Positions 44,269-53,483 of a stretch of 59,437 bases of DNA are shown here, piece after piece. The DNA is from Flavobacterium sp. Lineage in GTDB: Bacteria > Bacteroidota > Bacteroidia > Flavobacteriales > Flavobacteriaceae. Where the stretch lies: assembly GCF_024305175.1 (NCBI RefSeq), contig NZ_JAMWYY010000015.1:1-59437 (forward strand). The letters are read 5' to 3'. The translations under genes and the position numbers were made by a program. The stretch's first letter is position 1; every line of letters begins with the position of its first letter. Under the pieces are notes generated by a model. It had not been told where the DNA came from, made no database searches, and saw only the letters and a list, made by a program, of their open reading frames with translations.

Positions 44269-46712
44269 GGATCTGCATTAACAGACACCCTTACCGACCT
44301 ATACTGGGGTATAGCCTCAAAACTTGATAATGCCCTTTCTATAACAGCTTTTGTACCCGCCAGCGCACTGCCCTGCGGTATTTTTATCATTATTGTACGG
44401 ATGTATTCATTCCTTATCCTGCTTATGGCAGGTTCCTCCGGGCCAAGTACAGGCGTATTGAGATTATTGCTCAGCACATTATACAGCCACATGGCCCCGT
44501 CTTTTAGCTTTTCAAAATCTTTGTGTTTAAGCGTTAGCTTTACAAGCCTGTAAAATGGGGGGTACTTAAAATTATTCCGCTCATAAAGCTGTTCTTTATA
44601 CATAGCCTCATAATCATTATCCGTAACCTGCTGGATGATATTGTGCAGCGGGTTGTAGGTTTGTATATATACCTTGCCGCGTTCATCTTTGCGCCCTGCA
44701 CGGCCCGCCACCTGTACCATCATCTGGTAAGCACGCTCAAAAGCCCTGAAATCTGGCTGGTACAGCATATTATCGGCATTGAGTATCCCCACAAGCCCCA
44801 CATTATCAAAATGTAATCCTTTGGCAAGCATCTGCGTGCCAACCAGTATATCTATTTCCTGATTTTTAAACGCATCAATAATTTTTTCATAGCCATATTT
44901 TCCCCTTGTGGTATCCTGGTCCATTCGCCATGAATTTTTATCAGGAAAAAGCTCTTTAAGTTCCAGTTCTATCTGCTCAGTACCAAACCCTTTTGTAGAA
45001 AGGTCTGCCGAGTGGCACTGGTGGCAATGGGTAGGGTTGGCTATATGGTAGCCGCAATAATGGCAGCGTAGCTGGTTTTTATACTTATAGTAGGTAAGGC
45101 TCACATCGCATTGGGGGCATTGCGGCACGTGCCCGCAGGTCATGCACTCTACCCACGGCGAAAACCCCCTGCGGTTCTGGAAGAGTATTGCCTGTTTACC
45201 ATTAGAGAGTGTTTCGGCAATCGCTTCGGTAAGCGTGTCGCTAAAGTGCCCAGTCATGCGTTTGCGTTTGTACTTGTCTTTAAGGTCAACCAGTACAATT
45301 TCAGGAGGCACTACTTTGCCATAGCGTTCTTTAATTTCGGCATAGCCATATTTACCGTGTGTGGCGTTATAGTAGCTTTCTATGCTTGGTGTGGCAGAGC
45401 CTAATAAAACCTTTGCATTAAAATAGCCGGCCAGCACTATTGCCGCATCACGGGCGTTGTAGCGAGGGGCAGGGTCCTGCTGCTTAAAACTTTGCTCGTG
45501 TTCTTCATCTATTACCACCAGCCCGAGGTTTTGGAACGGCAAAAACAGAGCCGACCTTGCCCCAATAATAACCTGTGCCTTTTCTGAACCCTGCAAAACC
45601 TGTTGCCAGGTTTCTATGCGCTCGTTATTGGTGTATTTAGAATGATACACTGCCACCTTATTGCCAAAATGCGCCGTAAGCCTTCTTACCAGTTGGGTGG
45701 TAAGCGCAATTTCCGGCAGGAGGTATAAAACCTGTTGGCCGGATGCTATATATTCCTCAATAAGTTTTATGTATATTTCGGTCTTGCCGCTCGATGTTAT
45801 TCCGTGCAGCAAGGTTACAGGGTGTTTTGCAAAAGCTGCCTTTATATCCTGTAAAGCCACTTGCTGTTTTTCGCTAAGGTTAAAGCCTGTATCATCAGCC
45901 TGTTTAAACTGTATGCGGTCTTCTTCAAGATGATATTCTTCAAAAATGCCTTTGTCTGCAAGTGCTTTAATAACTGCAACAGAAACCCCTCCGGCTTCTG
46001 TGAGTGTTTTAGCCTTAACAGGTTTTTTGGAAGTGGCCTGTAACTGAAAGTACTGCAATACTGCCTCACGTTGCTTTTTAGCGCCGGAGAGCATATCGAG
46101 CAATTCGCTTAGTTTATCCTGTTGCAGAAACTCATCCTGCAGGCGTATGTATTTTATGGTTTTTGGCTTATACTTTTCGCTTATTTCTTCTTTAAGCGAA
46201 ACTATATTTTTTGCGATAAGGCGGTTAATGACCGGCAGCACAGTTTTTTTATTAAGTATGCCGGTTATTTCCTGAATTTTAAGAGAGGTTTGTTTTTGCA
46301 GTGCCTCATAGATGAGGTATTCTTCATCTGTAAGGCTATCCTGCTCAAAATTGTCCTGTTTTTGCGGTATTATAATGGTTTCGCTTTCCAGCAGATAGCC
46401 CGACGGCATAGCCGAACGATATACATCGCCTATAGTACACATATAATAGGAAGCTATCCAGTGCCAGTGCTCTAACTGTGCAGGAGTAACAACCGGAGCA
46501 TCATCCAGTATTTGGTGAATGTCTTTAGCCTCGTAAAGCTGCGGCGGATTTTGGTGCAGGTCTTTAACCAATGCCGTGTAAATTTTACCGCGCCCAAAGG
46601 GTACCGCTACACGCATGCCCGGCTGTAAAAAAGCATATTCTGCTTCGTTTACGGCATAAGTAAAGGTTTTAGGCAGTGCCAGGGGTAAAATTACTTCGGT
46701 GAAAAACGGCAT
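44262..46712 (-). CDS. priA: Primosomal protein N' (replication restart helicase)
   Basis: 816 residues from ATG 46712 (MPFFTEVILPLALPKTFTYAV, the PriA N-terminal 3' DNA-binding domain). The longer frame from 46769 begins upstream of the promoter box at 46728-46735. The helicase core has Walker A GITSSGKTEIY, DEEH box VVIDEEHEQSF and QVAGRAGR. The zinc-binding region is CMTCGHVPQCPQC ... CHYCG ... CHQC. It restarts stalled replication forks. Convergent with the LytTR gene. Confidence 0.96.
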   Translation of the reverse strand: MPFFTEVILPLALPKTFTYAVNEAEYAFLQPGMRVAVPFGRGKIYTALVKDLHQNPPQLYEAKDIHQILDDAPVVTPAQLEHWHWIASYYMCTIGDVYRSAMPSGYLLESETIIIPQKQDNFEQDSLTDEEYLIYEALQKQTSLKIQEITGILNKKTVLPVINRLIAKNIVSLKEEISEKYKPKTIKYIRLQDEFLQQDKLSELLDMLSGAKKQREAVLQYFQLQATSKKPVKAKTLTEAGGVSVAVIKALADKGIFEEYHLEEDRIQFKQADDTGFNLSEKQQVALQDIKAAFAKHPVTLLHGITSSGKTEIYIKLIEEYIASGQQVLYLLPEIALTTQLVRRLTAHFGNKVAVYHSKYTNNERIETWQQVLQGSEKAQVIIGARSALFLPFQNLGLVVIDEEHEQSFKQQDPAPRYNARDAAIVLAGYFNAKVLLGSATPSIESYYNATHGKYGYAEIKERYGKVVPPEIVLVDLKDKYKRKRMTGHFSDTLTEAIAETLSNGKQAILFQNRRGFSPWVECMTCGHVPQCPQCDVSLTYYKYKNQLRCHYCGYHIANPTHCHQCHSADLSTKGFGTEQIELELKELFPDKNSWRMDQDTTRGKYGYEKIIDAFKNQEIDILVGTQMLAKGLHFDNVGLVGILNADNMLYQPDFRAFERAYQMMVQVAGRAGRKDERGKVYIQTYNPLHNIIQQVTDNDYEAMYKEQLYERNNFKYPPFYRLVKLTLKHKDFEKLKDGAMWLYNVLSNNLNTPVLGPEEPAISRIRNEYIRTIMIKIPQGSALAGTKAVIERALSSFEAIPQYRSVRVSVNADPY

Positions 46713-46727
46713 AGGCAGTATTTGATA

Positions 46728-46735
46728 CAAATATA
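46728..46735 (-). promoter_or_regulatory. -7 promoter box of priA
   Basis: TATATTTG on the minus strand, 15 nt before the ATG. The terminator of the upstream DUF2147 gene lies just before it. Confidence 0.55.
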
Positions 46736-46756
46736 ACCTTATGCGGGCATAAAAAA

Positions 46757-46780
46757 AAACACTCCGCACAGGGAGTGTTT
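46757..46780 (-). terminator. Terminator after DUF2147 gene
   Basis: A 9 bp stem (46757-46765 with 46772-46780), 6 nt loop, and nine T on the minus-strand exit. It insulates the priA promoter from the nadC operon. Confidence 0.85.
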
Positions 46781-46805
46781 AGGGAAACTATTATTCCAAT
46801 GTATT

Positions 46806-47234
46806 TTATACTCTTGTCCAGGTCTGGCTCCTGCCCAATAAAGAGAAGCCAAGATATCCTCTTACATTCAGTTTGTCTTTACCTTCCAGTTTAATGGTGC
46901 AACTGTACAATTTGCCCTTGTTAGGGTCAAGTATGTCGCCATCGGTATATTCATCACCATCTTTTTCAAGCCCGCGGATAATTACCAGCCCAAGTATCGG
47001 CTTGTCTTTATCAGAGCCTTCACATTTAGTGCATTTGGCATTTTTCTTGGCAGGGTTTAAAATTTCTACCACCTTGCCGTAAATTTTACCATTTTGCTCA
47101 TAAATTTCTACAATGGATTTAGCCTCACCGGTTTCGTCGTCTATTGTTTTCCATTTACCGATAACTCCCTGTGCAGCAGCCGAGAAAATACCCGCAACTG
47201 CAACCATAACGAATGTTAGAAAGTATTTTTTCAT
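46806..47234 (-). CDS. DUF2147 exported protein
   Basis: 142 residues: signal peptide MKKYFLTFVMVAVAGIFSAAAQ, then the DUF2147 domain: GVIGKWKTIDDETGEAKSIVEIYEQNGKIYGKV, KCTKCEGSDKDKPILGL (two cysteines), and the C-terminal LNVRGYLGFSLLGRSQTWTRV. It is a small periplasmic beta protein of unknown function. It lies 21 nt downstream of the YihY-like gene, so probably the last gene of the nadC unit. Confidence 0.92.
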   Translation of the reverse strand: MKKYFLTFVMVAVAGIFSAAAQGVIGKWKTIDDETGEAKSIVEIYEQNGKIYGKVVEILNPAKKNAKCTKCEGSDKDKPILGLVIIRGLEKDGDEYTDGDILDPNKGKLYSCTIKLEGKDKLNVRGYLGFSLLGRSQTWTRV

Positions 47235-47255
47235 AATAACCTTATTAGTTTTTTG

Positions 47256-48182
47256 TTAAATATATAAATTTTTTCGTTTCAATTTATGAATTAACGCATT
47301 TAATTCGAAACCCAGCAGCAAAATAAAGCAGTTAATCCATATATACAACATTAATACAAGTAGCGTGCCAATAGAACCATATAGTTCATTATACTGTGCA
47401 AAACGAGTAACGTAAATACTGAAAAGGTATGATGTTATTATAAAAAGTATGGTTGTAAATACTGAGCCATAGCTGAAGAAAGCAGCCTTTTTTGTTTCTT
47501 TTGCAGCGAATTTAAACAGAACAGATGTAGTAGTTAAAATCATAAGTACCAAAAAAGCATAGCGTCCTATTTCCAGCAAATAAACATCATCTGTAAGGAA
47601 ACCGTTGCTTTTAAGTATGTGGATTATAACCTCGAGTGTTATAATGGCGGCAACCGTAATAATAAGTAATACCGAAAGAATAAGCGAAAGTCCTATGGCA
47701 AGCGCATACTGCCTTAAAAACGTACGCTTTATGGTAATGTGCATGGAAGACTGAAAACCGCTTAATATGGCATTCATGCCGTTACTCATAAGTAATATTG
47801 CCAGTAATATACCTGTAGAAAGCAGGCTGCCGTAACTGGTTCCGGTAATGTCTTCTATAATTCCGTGAATGGCCTCATAGGTGTTGGGCGGTACATTTTC
47901 TTCTACAAACTGTAGAAAGTCATCCTGGAAATTTTCTACCGGTATGTGCGGTATAAGGTTAAGTATAAAAAGCGCAAAGGGGAACAACGACATAAAGAAA
48001 CTAAACGCAATGGCACCCGCCCTGTAAGAGAGATCGCCTTTAACGATGCCTGTAATATAAAGCTCGCTCAGGTGGTAAAGCGTCAATCCTTCCGACCAGG
48101 GGAGCTTAATGCTTTTACCAAAGCGTACAACCTGCTTAATTACAGGTATGCGTTCCAGCTTATGTTCCAGTTCCGCCGACAT
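47256..48182 (-). CDS. YihY/virulence factor BrkB family membrane protein
   Basis: 308 residues with six membrane helices. The YihY signature begins at about residue 50 (GDLSYRAGAIAFSFFMSLFPFALFILNLIP) and the last helix is LVLMLYIWINCFILLLGFELNALI. The family is widespread, once wrongly called ribonuclease BN; its role is not settled. Its ATG overlaps the nadC stop codon (TAATG), so the two are translationally coupled. Confidence 0.92.
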   Translation of the reverse strand: MSAELEHKLERIPVIKQVVRFGKSIKLPWSEGLTLYHLSELYITGIVKGDLSYRAGAIAFSFFMSLFPFALFILNLIPHIPVENFQDDFLQFVEENVPPNTYEAIHGIIEDITGTSYGSLLSTGILLAILLMSNGMNAILSGFQSSMHITIKRTFLRQYALAIGLSLILSVLLIITVAAIITLEVIIHILKSNGFLTDDVYLLEIGRYAFLVLMILTTTSVLFKFAAKETKKAAFFSYGSVFTTILFIITSYLFSIYVTRFAQYNELYGSIGTLLVLMLYIWINCFILLLGFELNALIHKLKRKNLYI

Positions 48183-49039
48183 TAAAATGCTTTTAGGCTC
48201 AGGTCCATATTATAAACCGAATGGGTTATAGCGCCTGACGAAATGTAATCTACCCCGCATTTGGCATATTCGCGCATGTTGCTCTCATTGATGCCTCCGG
48301 AAGATTCTGTCTGGCAGAAATCGCCTATCAGGGCTACTGCTTCGCGGGTCTGCTCATAATCAAAATTATCCAGCAATATGCGGTGCACGCCCGGGTTTTC
48401 CATAATTTCGCGCACTTCGTCGAGATTGCGGGCCTCTACAATTATTTTAAGGTCCAGTCCCTTCGCTTTAAGATAGCCCAGTGTTTTTTGTATGGCGGGG
48501 GTAATGCCTCCTGCAAAATCAATGTGGTTGTCTTTCAGCATTATCATGTCATAAAGCCCGAAGCGGTGATTTTTGCCTCCTCCTATGGTTACTGCCCATT
48601 TTTCGAGGGCGCGTATGCCGGGCGTTGTCTTGCGGGTATCGAGTATTTTTGTAGTGGTACCTTTAAGTAATTCGGTATATTTATTTGTTTTGGTAGCTAT
48701 GGCACTCATGCGCTGCATGGCATTAAGCACCAGCCTTTCGGACTTTAGTATGCTTTGCGAGCTGCCGCTGATATGAAAAACCACATCGCCGTGCTGCACA
48801 GGCGAACCATCTGTTATAAATGTTTCCATTTTAAGGGCAGGGTCAACATAGGCAAAAACCTGTTTGGCAAAATCTACCCCGGCAAGTATGCCGTTATCCT
48901 TAACCAGCAGCTTTGCCTTGCCAGTAACATCGGCAGGAATACAAGCCAGCGAGCTGTGGTCGCCATCGCCCACATCTTCGCGAATGGCGTTTGCAATAAT
49001 TATATCAAGTTCTTTTTGAAACTGTTTGTCTGAAATCAT
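48182..49039 (-). CDS. nadC: Nicotinate-nucleotide pyrophosphorylase (carboxylating)
   Basis: 285 residues. Conserved motifs include VLNAMQRMSAIAT, the phosphoribosyl-binding ILDTRKTTPGIRALEKWAV and HRFGLYDMIMLKDNHI. It makes nicotinate mononucleotide from quinolinate and PRPP in de novo NAD synthesis. nadA and nadB are not in the window. A variant -7 box (TATTTTAG) precedes it. Confidence 0.96.
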   Translation of the reverse strand: MISDKQFQKELDIIIANAIREDVGDGDHSSLACIPADVTGKAKLLVKDNGILAGVDFAKQVFAYVDPALKMETFITDGSPVQHGDVVFHISGSSQSILKSERLVLNAMQRMSAIATKTNKYTELLKGTTTKILDTRKTTPGIRALEKWAVTIGGGKNHRFGLYDMIMLKDNHIDFAGGITPAIQKTLGYLKAKGLDLKIIVEARNLDEVREIMENPGVHRILLDNFDYEQTREAVALIGDFCQTESSGGINESNMREYAKCGVDYISSGAITHSVYNMDLSLKAF

Positions 49040-49068
49040 GCTTTTGTATGGCTTTTCTAATTGTATAG

Positions 49069-49076
49069 CTAAAATA
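49069..49076 (-). promoter_or_regulatory. Variant -7 box upstream of nadC
   Basis: TATTTTAG followed by C on the minus strand, 29 nt before the nadC ATG. Confidence 0.35.
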
Positions 49077-49175
49077 GCGGTTTTTTTTGAGAATGATGTG
49101 TAAGGTTGTGCAGAGTTTACAGGACTATAGAATAATATTTTTTAATGCAGTTTATTTATGAATGATGTAAATATT

Positions 49176-49183
49176 TACTTTAG
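49176..49183 (+). promoter_or_regulatory. Variant -7 box upstream of the small secreted protein
   Basis: TACTTTAG followed by C on the plus strand, 28 nt before the ATG at 49212. Confidence 0.35.
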
Positions 49184-49211
49184 CGGAATTAACTGACTAA
49201 TAATTATAAAC

Positions 49212-49532
49212 ATGAAAACAATTAAGTATTTTGGTTTTTTGCTGGCATTCGCGTTACTGTCTTTTCAGGGTATAAGTAATGTTCAGGAGGTTTCAACGGC
49301 AACTGTTGTTACGGCTGAAGGCGGTTACTTTGATGTGTATTTAAAGAACAACTGCTCTAAAGAAGTAAAAGTAACTGTAAAAGCCGACGGATCATCTTCA
49401 ACATCAACCTACAAATCAGGCGATAAAACTAAAGTTCCTGTAAAAGCGGGTTATGAAGTTTCGGTTGACGGGAAATTGCTTATCAAATTAGCTGAATCTG
49501 ACAGCGGTAAAGAAATAAATCTTTGCAAGTAA
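49212..49532 (+). CDS. Small secreted protein with two cysteines
   Basis: 106 residues: signal peptide MKTIKYFGFLLAFALLSFQG, then about 80 residues of alternating hydrophobic beta strands (YFDVYLKNNCSKEVKVTVKADGS, KVPVKAGYEVSVDGKLLIKLA) ending NLCK. The pair of cysteines (NNC and NLC) may form a disulphide joining the first and last strands, an immunoglobulin-like sandwich. I do not recognise the family. It has its own promoter-like box and terminator, so it is transcribed alone. Confidence 0.8.
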   Translation: MKTIKYFGFLLAFALLSFQGISNVQEVSTATVVTAEGGYFDVYLKNNCSKEVKVTVKADGSSSTSTYKSGDKTKVPVKAGYEVSVDGKLLIKLAESDSGKEINLCK

Positions 49533-49553
49533 TTTGGTTAAAATATTAATAGG

Positions 49554-49581
49554 GCTGTTTTAAAAGTAATTTTGAAACAGC
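49554..49581 (+). terminator. Terminator after the small secreted protein
   Basis: A 7 bp stem (49554-49560 with 49575-49581) with partly paired loop and six T after it. It may also serve the convergent gene ending at 49588. Confidence 0.8.
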
Positions 49582-49587
49582 TTTTTT

Positions 49588-50073
49588 CTATAATTTATTT
49601 TGAAGTGTTCCCTTCTCTTCTCCCAAAAGTTTAGTAAGGTATTCAATGCCTTTGTTATTTACATCTTTTAAAGTCTCAGTATCAGGCTCATTATTAAGAT
49701 TTCGAAAACTAATTTTGATATCATTTTGATCGATTAAAATTATACTATCAATTTTCGAAAGTGGTATTTTATATTGGAGTCCAAAGTCTCTCCTTGTGTA
49801 ATTAAAGAGTAGAAACAGACCAGCACCAATTATTAAGACGGGAAGAATTATTGATTTGAAGTCGTTATTATAAAAGAAAAAGCCTGTAAGGATAATCCCA
49901 ATTGCTACTAAGAAATCCTGCTTGTTAGCAATACGACTAAAGTTGTCTCTTTTAGAGACTGTACTTTTTTCAATAATATCTTTTGTTTCAGACCAATTAC
50001 CGGTAGTGGTTAAATAAAGATTTTCATTATCTATATTTATATAGCCGTTGTGGTATTTAAAGAAATGCTTCAT
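49588..50073 (-). CDS. Hypothetical membrane protein, PH-like
   Basis: 161 residues. A short N-terminal beta segment (HNGYINIDNENLYLTTTGNWSE) precedes two membrane helices (about residues 53-70 and 73-90). The C-terminal domain (YKIPLSKIDSIILIDQNDIKISFRNLNN) has the alternation of bacterial PH-like domains. I have no firm family. Gene composition is more A/T-rich than its neighbours. No promoter box was found upstream. Confidence 0.7.
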   Translation of the reverse strand: MKHFFKYHNGYINIDNENLYLTTTGNWSETKDIIEKSTVSKRDNFSRIANKQDFLVAIGIILTGFFFYNNDFKSIILPVLIIGAGLFLLFNYTRRDFGLQYKIPLSKIDSIILIDQNDIKISFRNLNNEPDTETLKDVNNKGIEYLTKLLGEEKGTLQNKL

Positions 50074-50148
50074 TTGTTAGTTTCAAGTTTTGTAAAAATA
50101 GTAATAATTCTAATTTTTTAATTCTGAAATCTAACCTCTGAATTTAGA

Positions 50149-51072
50149 TTATCCCACATTAATCGTCTTGCCCTTAAAGCTTTTCCTGCCTTTTTCAAAG
50201 TAAAAATCGATTTGGCCCAGGTTAATGCCATAGCAGCCCACCTGGTTTACCAATACTTCCTTGCCTTCCAGGTTCTCTGCAACATACGGTTTGCTTAAAA
50301 AGGTGTGGGTGTGCCCGCCAATAATAAGGTCTATGTTTTTGGTGGTGCGTGCCAACACAAGGTCGCTTACCTTTTCTTTGTCTTTATCATAAATAAAGCC
50401 CAGGTGCGAAAGGCATATCACAAGGTCGCACTGCTCATCGTTTTTAAGGATGCGGCTCATATCCTGCGCTACATCTATGGGGTTAAGGTAAACCGTTTCT
50501 TTGTAGAGCTTTTTATCTACAAGCCCGTCAAGCTGTATGCCCAACCCGAATATGCCGACTTTAATCCCGTCTACCGTAAAAATTTTGTAGGGCTTTACAA
50601 TGCCATCAAGCACTGTATTTTTAAAATCGTAATTAGCCGAGACAAAATCAAAATTGGCGTGGGGAAGTTGCTTATAAAAACCGTCTATACCATTATCAAA
50701 GTCGTGGTTGCCCAGTGTGGCAAGGTCATACTTCATCATGCTCATTACCTTAAACTCCAGCTCCCCGCCATAGTAATTAAAATAAGGCGTACCCTGAAAT
50801 ATATCGCCGGCATCCAGCAGCAGGGTGTTGGGGTTCTCGGCCCTTAGTTGTTCTACAAGTGTAGCCCTTCGCGCTGCCCCACCCATGTTGGGGTGCTTGG
50901 GGTCGTCTGCGGCAAGCGGGTCTATATGGCTGTGGGTGTCGTTAGTATGCAGTATGGTAATACGTTTGGCACTTTCGGTTTCGGGTGTGTTGGCAAAACT
51001 GCTTAATGACAGCCCGCCAAATACCATTGCCGATCCTGCTGCTGATTTTTGTATAAAATCTCTTCTTTTCAT
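50149..51072 (-). CDS. Tat-exported metallophosphatase, 5'-nucleotidase catalytic domain
   Basis: 307 residues. The N-terminus (MKRRDFIQKSAAGSAMVFGG) is a twin-arginine signal. The calcineurin-like domain holds all metal motifs of the UshA catalytic half: HTNDTHSH, LLDAGDIFQGTP, LGNHDFDNG, CLSHLG and GGHTHTF. It lacks the C-terminal substrate-binding domain, which is encoded by the preceding gene. The likely role is hydrolysis of nucleotides or nucleotide sugars in the periplasm. It starts 5 nt after the partner gene, so both are made together. Confidence 0.93.
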   Translation of the reverse strand: MKRRDFIQKSAAGSAMVFGGLSLSSFANTPETESAKRITILHTNDTHSHIDPLAADDPKHPNMGGAARRATLVEQLRAENPNTLLLDAGDIFQGTPYFNYYGGELEFKVMSMMKYDLATLGNHDFDNGIDGFYKQLPHANFDFVSANYDFKNTVLDGIVKPYKIFTVDGIKVGIFGLGIQLDGLVDKKLYKETVYLNPIDVAQDMSRILKNDEQCDLVICLSHLGFIYDKDKEKVSDLVLARTTKNIDLIIGGHTHTFLSKPYVAENLEGKEVLVNQVGCYGINLGQIDFYFEKGRKSFKGKTINVG

Positions 51073-51077
51073 TTTTA

Positions 51078-51857
51078 CTACTCAATAATTATACGTTCAG
51101 AGGCATTAACCGGCAAAGTGTCAACTTCCGTAAAATAATCAATATAAAGGTTCCTCAGCTTGTAGTCCATATCATAAGATGCGGTTGCCTTTTTAAAGAA
51201 ATCCATGTGGTCGCCGCCGTTGCTCAGGTAGTCAGATGTGGCAACATAATAAATCCTGCTATTATCCACCGGTTGCCCCTGAACGGTAACCCGCTTAACC
51301 GAATTGTCTTTATCCATCACAATCTGCATCCCTGCAAGCGGGTGGGGTTTGCGCTCGTTGGCAATATAGGCTGCAATTTCCCATATCTGTTGTCCTTTCA
51401 GGGCCATGATAATTAGGCTGTTCTCAAAAGGCATAATCTCATAAGCGGTACGGGCGGTTACAAAGCCATGTGGTATTGTTGCGCGTATGCCGCCGTGGTT
51501 AAGCAGGCATATATCAACGTGTTTTTTTTCGCGGATGTAAAATATCTTATCGGCTTTTTCAAAAGTTACATCGGTCATAAGGTTGCCAATGTTGGTTTGC
51601 CATTTGCCTTTGCTTTTATCAAAAGTTACGGGCGACCATGCTAAAACACTGTCAAGGTCGTTATCAATGTGCTCACGGTAGGGCGCTATAAAATTTTCAA
51701 TTTGGCTCTGGGGGGCATATTGTTCCGTTACAGGAATTTTTTTGCCGTCAACCCTGTTGCTGTAAAATTTTTTTGGCCCGCAGGAAGTAAAGGCAATGAG
51801 CGTTAAAAATAACACAAACATATAGTATGCAGCGTTATTCTTTTTTAGGTTTATCAT
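51078..51857 (-). CDS. 5'-nucleotidase C-terminal domain lipoprotein
   Basis: 259 residues from ATG 51857; a GTG at 51869 would add four residues. The signal ends in LIAFTSC (cysteine 26). The domain is the UshA-type C-terminal domain with NIGNLMTDV, the nucleotide-binding NHGGIRATIPHG, and SDYLSNGGDHMDFF. It lacks the metallophosphatase half. In UshA the two domains are in one chain; here the pair is split, with one part anchored as a lipoprotein and the other a Tat substrate. Confidence 0.92.
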   Translation of the reverse strand: MINLKKNNAAYYMFVLFLTLIAFTSCGPKKFYSNRVDGKKIPVTEQYAPQSQIENFIAPYREHIDNDLDSVLAWSPVTFDKSKGKWQTNIGNLMTDVTFEKADKIFYIREKKHVDICLLNHGGIRATIPHGFVTARTAYEIMPFENSLIIMALKGQQIWEIAAYIANERKPHPLAGMQIVMDKDNSVKRVTVQGQPVDNSRIYYVATSDYLSNGGDHMDFFKKATASYDMDYKLRNLYIDYFTEVDTLPVNASERIIIE

Positions 51858-51887
51858 TTGTGATGACACTTATTTGAAGTAATTTTG
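51858..51887 (+). promoter_or_regulatory. Promoter of the DUF6913-dapA unit
   Basis: TTG (51858-51860), a 19 nt spacer and TAATTTTG followed by C (51880-51887), 21 nt before the ATG. The TTG begins next to the divergent nucleotidase gene start. Confidence 0.65.
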
Positions 51888-51908
51888 CATTCAATCAGTA
51901 AAGGTAAG

Positions 51909-52427
51909 ATGTTTTTGAAGTTTATTAAAAACTTTGGCTTAAAAAAAACCATTAAGAAATTATTAGCCAAATATCAACCAGGCCCTATGCCCGATGCCGT
52001 TAACACATTAGGTGTAGTTGTAGATGAACGGTATTTTAACGACAGGAATGCCATTGTAAAAGAGCTTGTTAAGCATGGCATAGCCGAAAAAAACATTGAA
52101 CTGCTGAGCTACAGGGAGCGGCTAAATGCAAAAGAAACGGTAGACTGCTGCTACTATACCTATAAAGATATAGATGCCGAGGGAACCTTTAAAAAGGATG
52201 ATGTTGCAGCATTTATAAACAAGCCATTTGATATGCTGGTAAGCTATTATGATACCGACAGTTATCCGCTTATGCTGGCAACGCTTAAGAGCAATGCAAA
52301 GTTTAAAGCAGGCTTTTCGGCTACTGACAGCCGTCTTCATCATTTTATGGTAAATACCACAGCCGAAAAGCACAAAGAGTTCCTTGCAGAGCTTTTTAAA
52401 TATTTAAAAATCTTAAACAAAATATAA
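51909..52427 (+). CDS. DUF6913-like protein
   Basis: 172 residues from ATG 51909 ([19 protein letters not shown]); the frame opens at 51885 but that overlaps the promoter box. Basic N-terminus, then an alpha/beta core: [27 protein letters not shown], the central [20 protein letters not shown] and [19 protein letters not shown] recognise it as a family named DUF6913 in Flavobacteria, with moderate confidence. It ends 2 nt before dapA and is co-transcribed; a role in lysine or peptidoglycan metabolism is only an inference. Confidence 0.75.
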   Translation: MFLKFIKNFGLKKTIKKLLAKYQPGPMPDAVNTLGVVVDERYFNDRNAIVKELVKHGIAEKNIELLSYRERLNAKETVDCCYYTYKDIDAEGTFKKDDVAAFINKPFDMLVSYYDTDSYPLMLATLKSNAKFKAGFSATDSRLHHFMVNTTAEKHKEFLAELFKYLKILNKI

Positions 52428-52429
52428 CT

Positions 52430-53308
52430 ATGCAGGCATTAACAGGTACAGGCGTAGCACTGGTAACCCCTTTTAAAAAAGATTTTTCAGTAGATGTTGA
52501 GGCGCTGAAAAGAATTGTAAACTTTCAGGCAGATAACGGTATAAATTACCTTGTGGTACTGGGTACCACAGCAGAGTCTGCAACGCTGAGCAAAGAAGAA
52601 AAACAGCTTGTTATAGATACGGTTACAGAAGCAAATGCAGGCCGCCTGCCACTTGTTTTAGGGGTAGGGGGAAATAATACTTCTGAAGTTTGTGAAGAGC
52701 TTAAATCACGCAACCTTGAGGCTTTCACCGCTATACTGTCGGTATCGCCATATTACAATAAGCCAACGCAGGAAGGCATATACCAGCATTTTAAAGCAGT
52801 TGCCCAGGCATCTCCGTTGCCAGTAATCCTTTATAACGTTCCGGGCAGGACAGCCAGCAACATGCTGCCTGCAACGGTAATGCGCCTTGCAAATGACTTT
52901 AACAACATAATCGGTATAAAGGAAGCCGCCGGAGATATCGTTCAGGCTATGAAGCTTATACAACATGCACCAAAAGGCTTTTTAGTAATATCGGGGGATG
53001 ATATGATAACGCTGCCGATGGTGCTTGCAGGCGGGGCCGGGGTAATATCGGTAATTGCCGAAGGTTTCCCAAGGCAGTTTTCGGACATGGTGCGCCTGGG
53101 TCTTGAAAGTAAGGCAGATGAAGCTTATAAACTGCACTACCTGCTTGCCGATGCTATAGATATGATCTTTGAGCAGGGCAACCCTGCGGGTATAAAAGCT
53201 GTATTTAAATCGCTTGGGCTTTGCGAAGATGTTTTAAGGCTGCCGCTTGTAAATGTGAATGAAGACCTTGCCAACCGTATTGATGCTTTTGTAAAGAAAA
53301 TAGGATAG
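52430..53308 (+). CDS. dapA: 4-hydroxy-tetrahydrodipicolinate synthase
   Basis: 292 residues. Schiff-base lysine K164 (IGIKEAAGD), proton relay Y135 (ILYNVPGR) and the TAES loop (GTTAES at 45-50) are all present. It condenses pyruvate with aspartate semialdehyde in lysine and diaminopimelate synthesis. It is second in the unit after the DUF6913-like gene and ends in a GAAA-loop hairpin terminator. Confidence 0.96.
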   Translation: MQALTGTGVALVTPFKKDFSVDVEALKRIVNFQADNGINYLVVLGTTAESATLSKEEKQLVIDTVTEANAGRLPLVLGVGGNNTSEVCEELKSRNLEAFTAILSVSPYYNKPTQEGIYQHFKAVAQASPLPVILYNVPGRTASNMLPATVMRLANDFNNIIGIKEAAGDIVQAMKLIQHAPKGFLVISGDDMITLPMVLAGGAGVISVIAEGFPRQFSDMVRLGLESKADEAYKLHYLLADAIDMIFEQGNPAGIKAVFKSLGLCEDVLRLPLVNVNEDLANRIDAFVKKIG

Positions 53309-53353
53309 GTTCCGGTTTTTTATGCAATAAAACCTTTATATATGAGTTTAAGG

Positions 53354-53376
53354 AGATGCCGAAAGGCATCTTTTTT
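53354..53376 (+). terminator. Terminator after dapA
   Basis: A 7 bp stem (53354-53360 with 53365-53371) capped by a GAAA tetraloop and followed by a T-tract. Confidence 0.85.
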
Positions 53377-53404
53377 ATGCTGTTAAGGTTACAAAAAAAA
53401 GATT

Positions 53405-53433
53405 TTGTAGTGTGTAATTATTAACTAAATTTG
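53405..53433 (+). promoter_or_regulatory. Promoter of the bamD operon
   Basis: TTG (53405-53407, within TTTTG), an 18 nt spacer and TAAATTTG followed by C (53426-53433), 50 nt before the bamD ATG. Confidence 0.7.
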
Positions 53434-53483
53434 CAGTTGCTTTAAAATCCGGCGGCGGCTGTGGCTAAAACTTAATCAGACAA

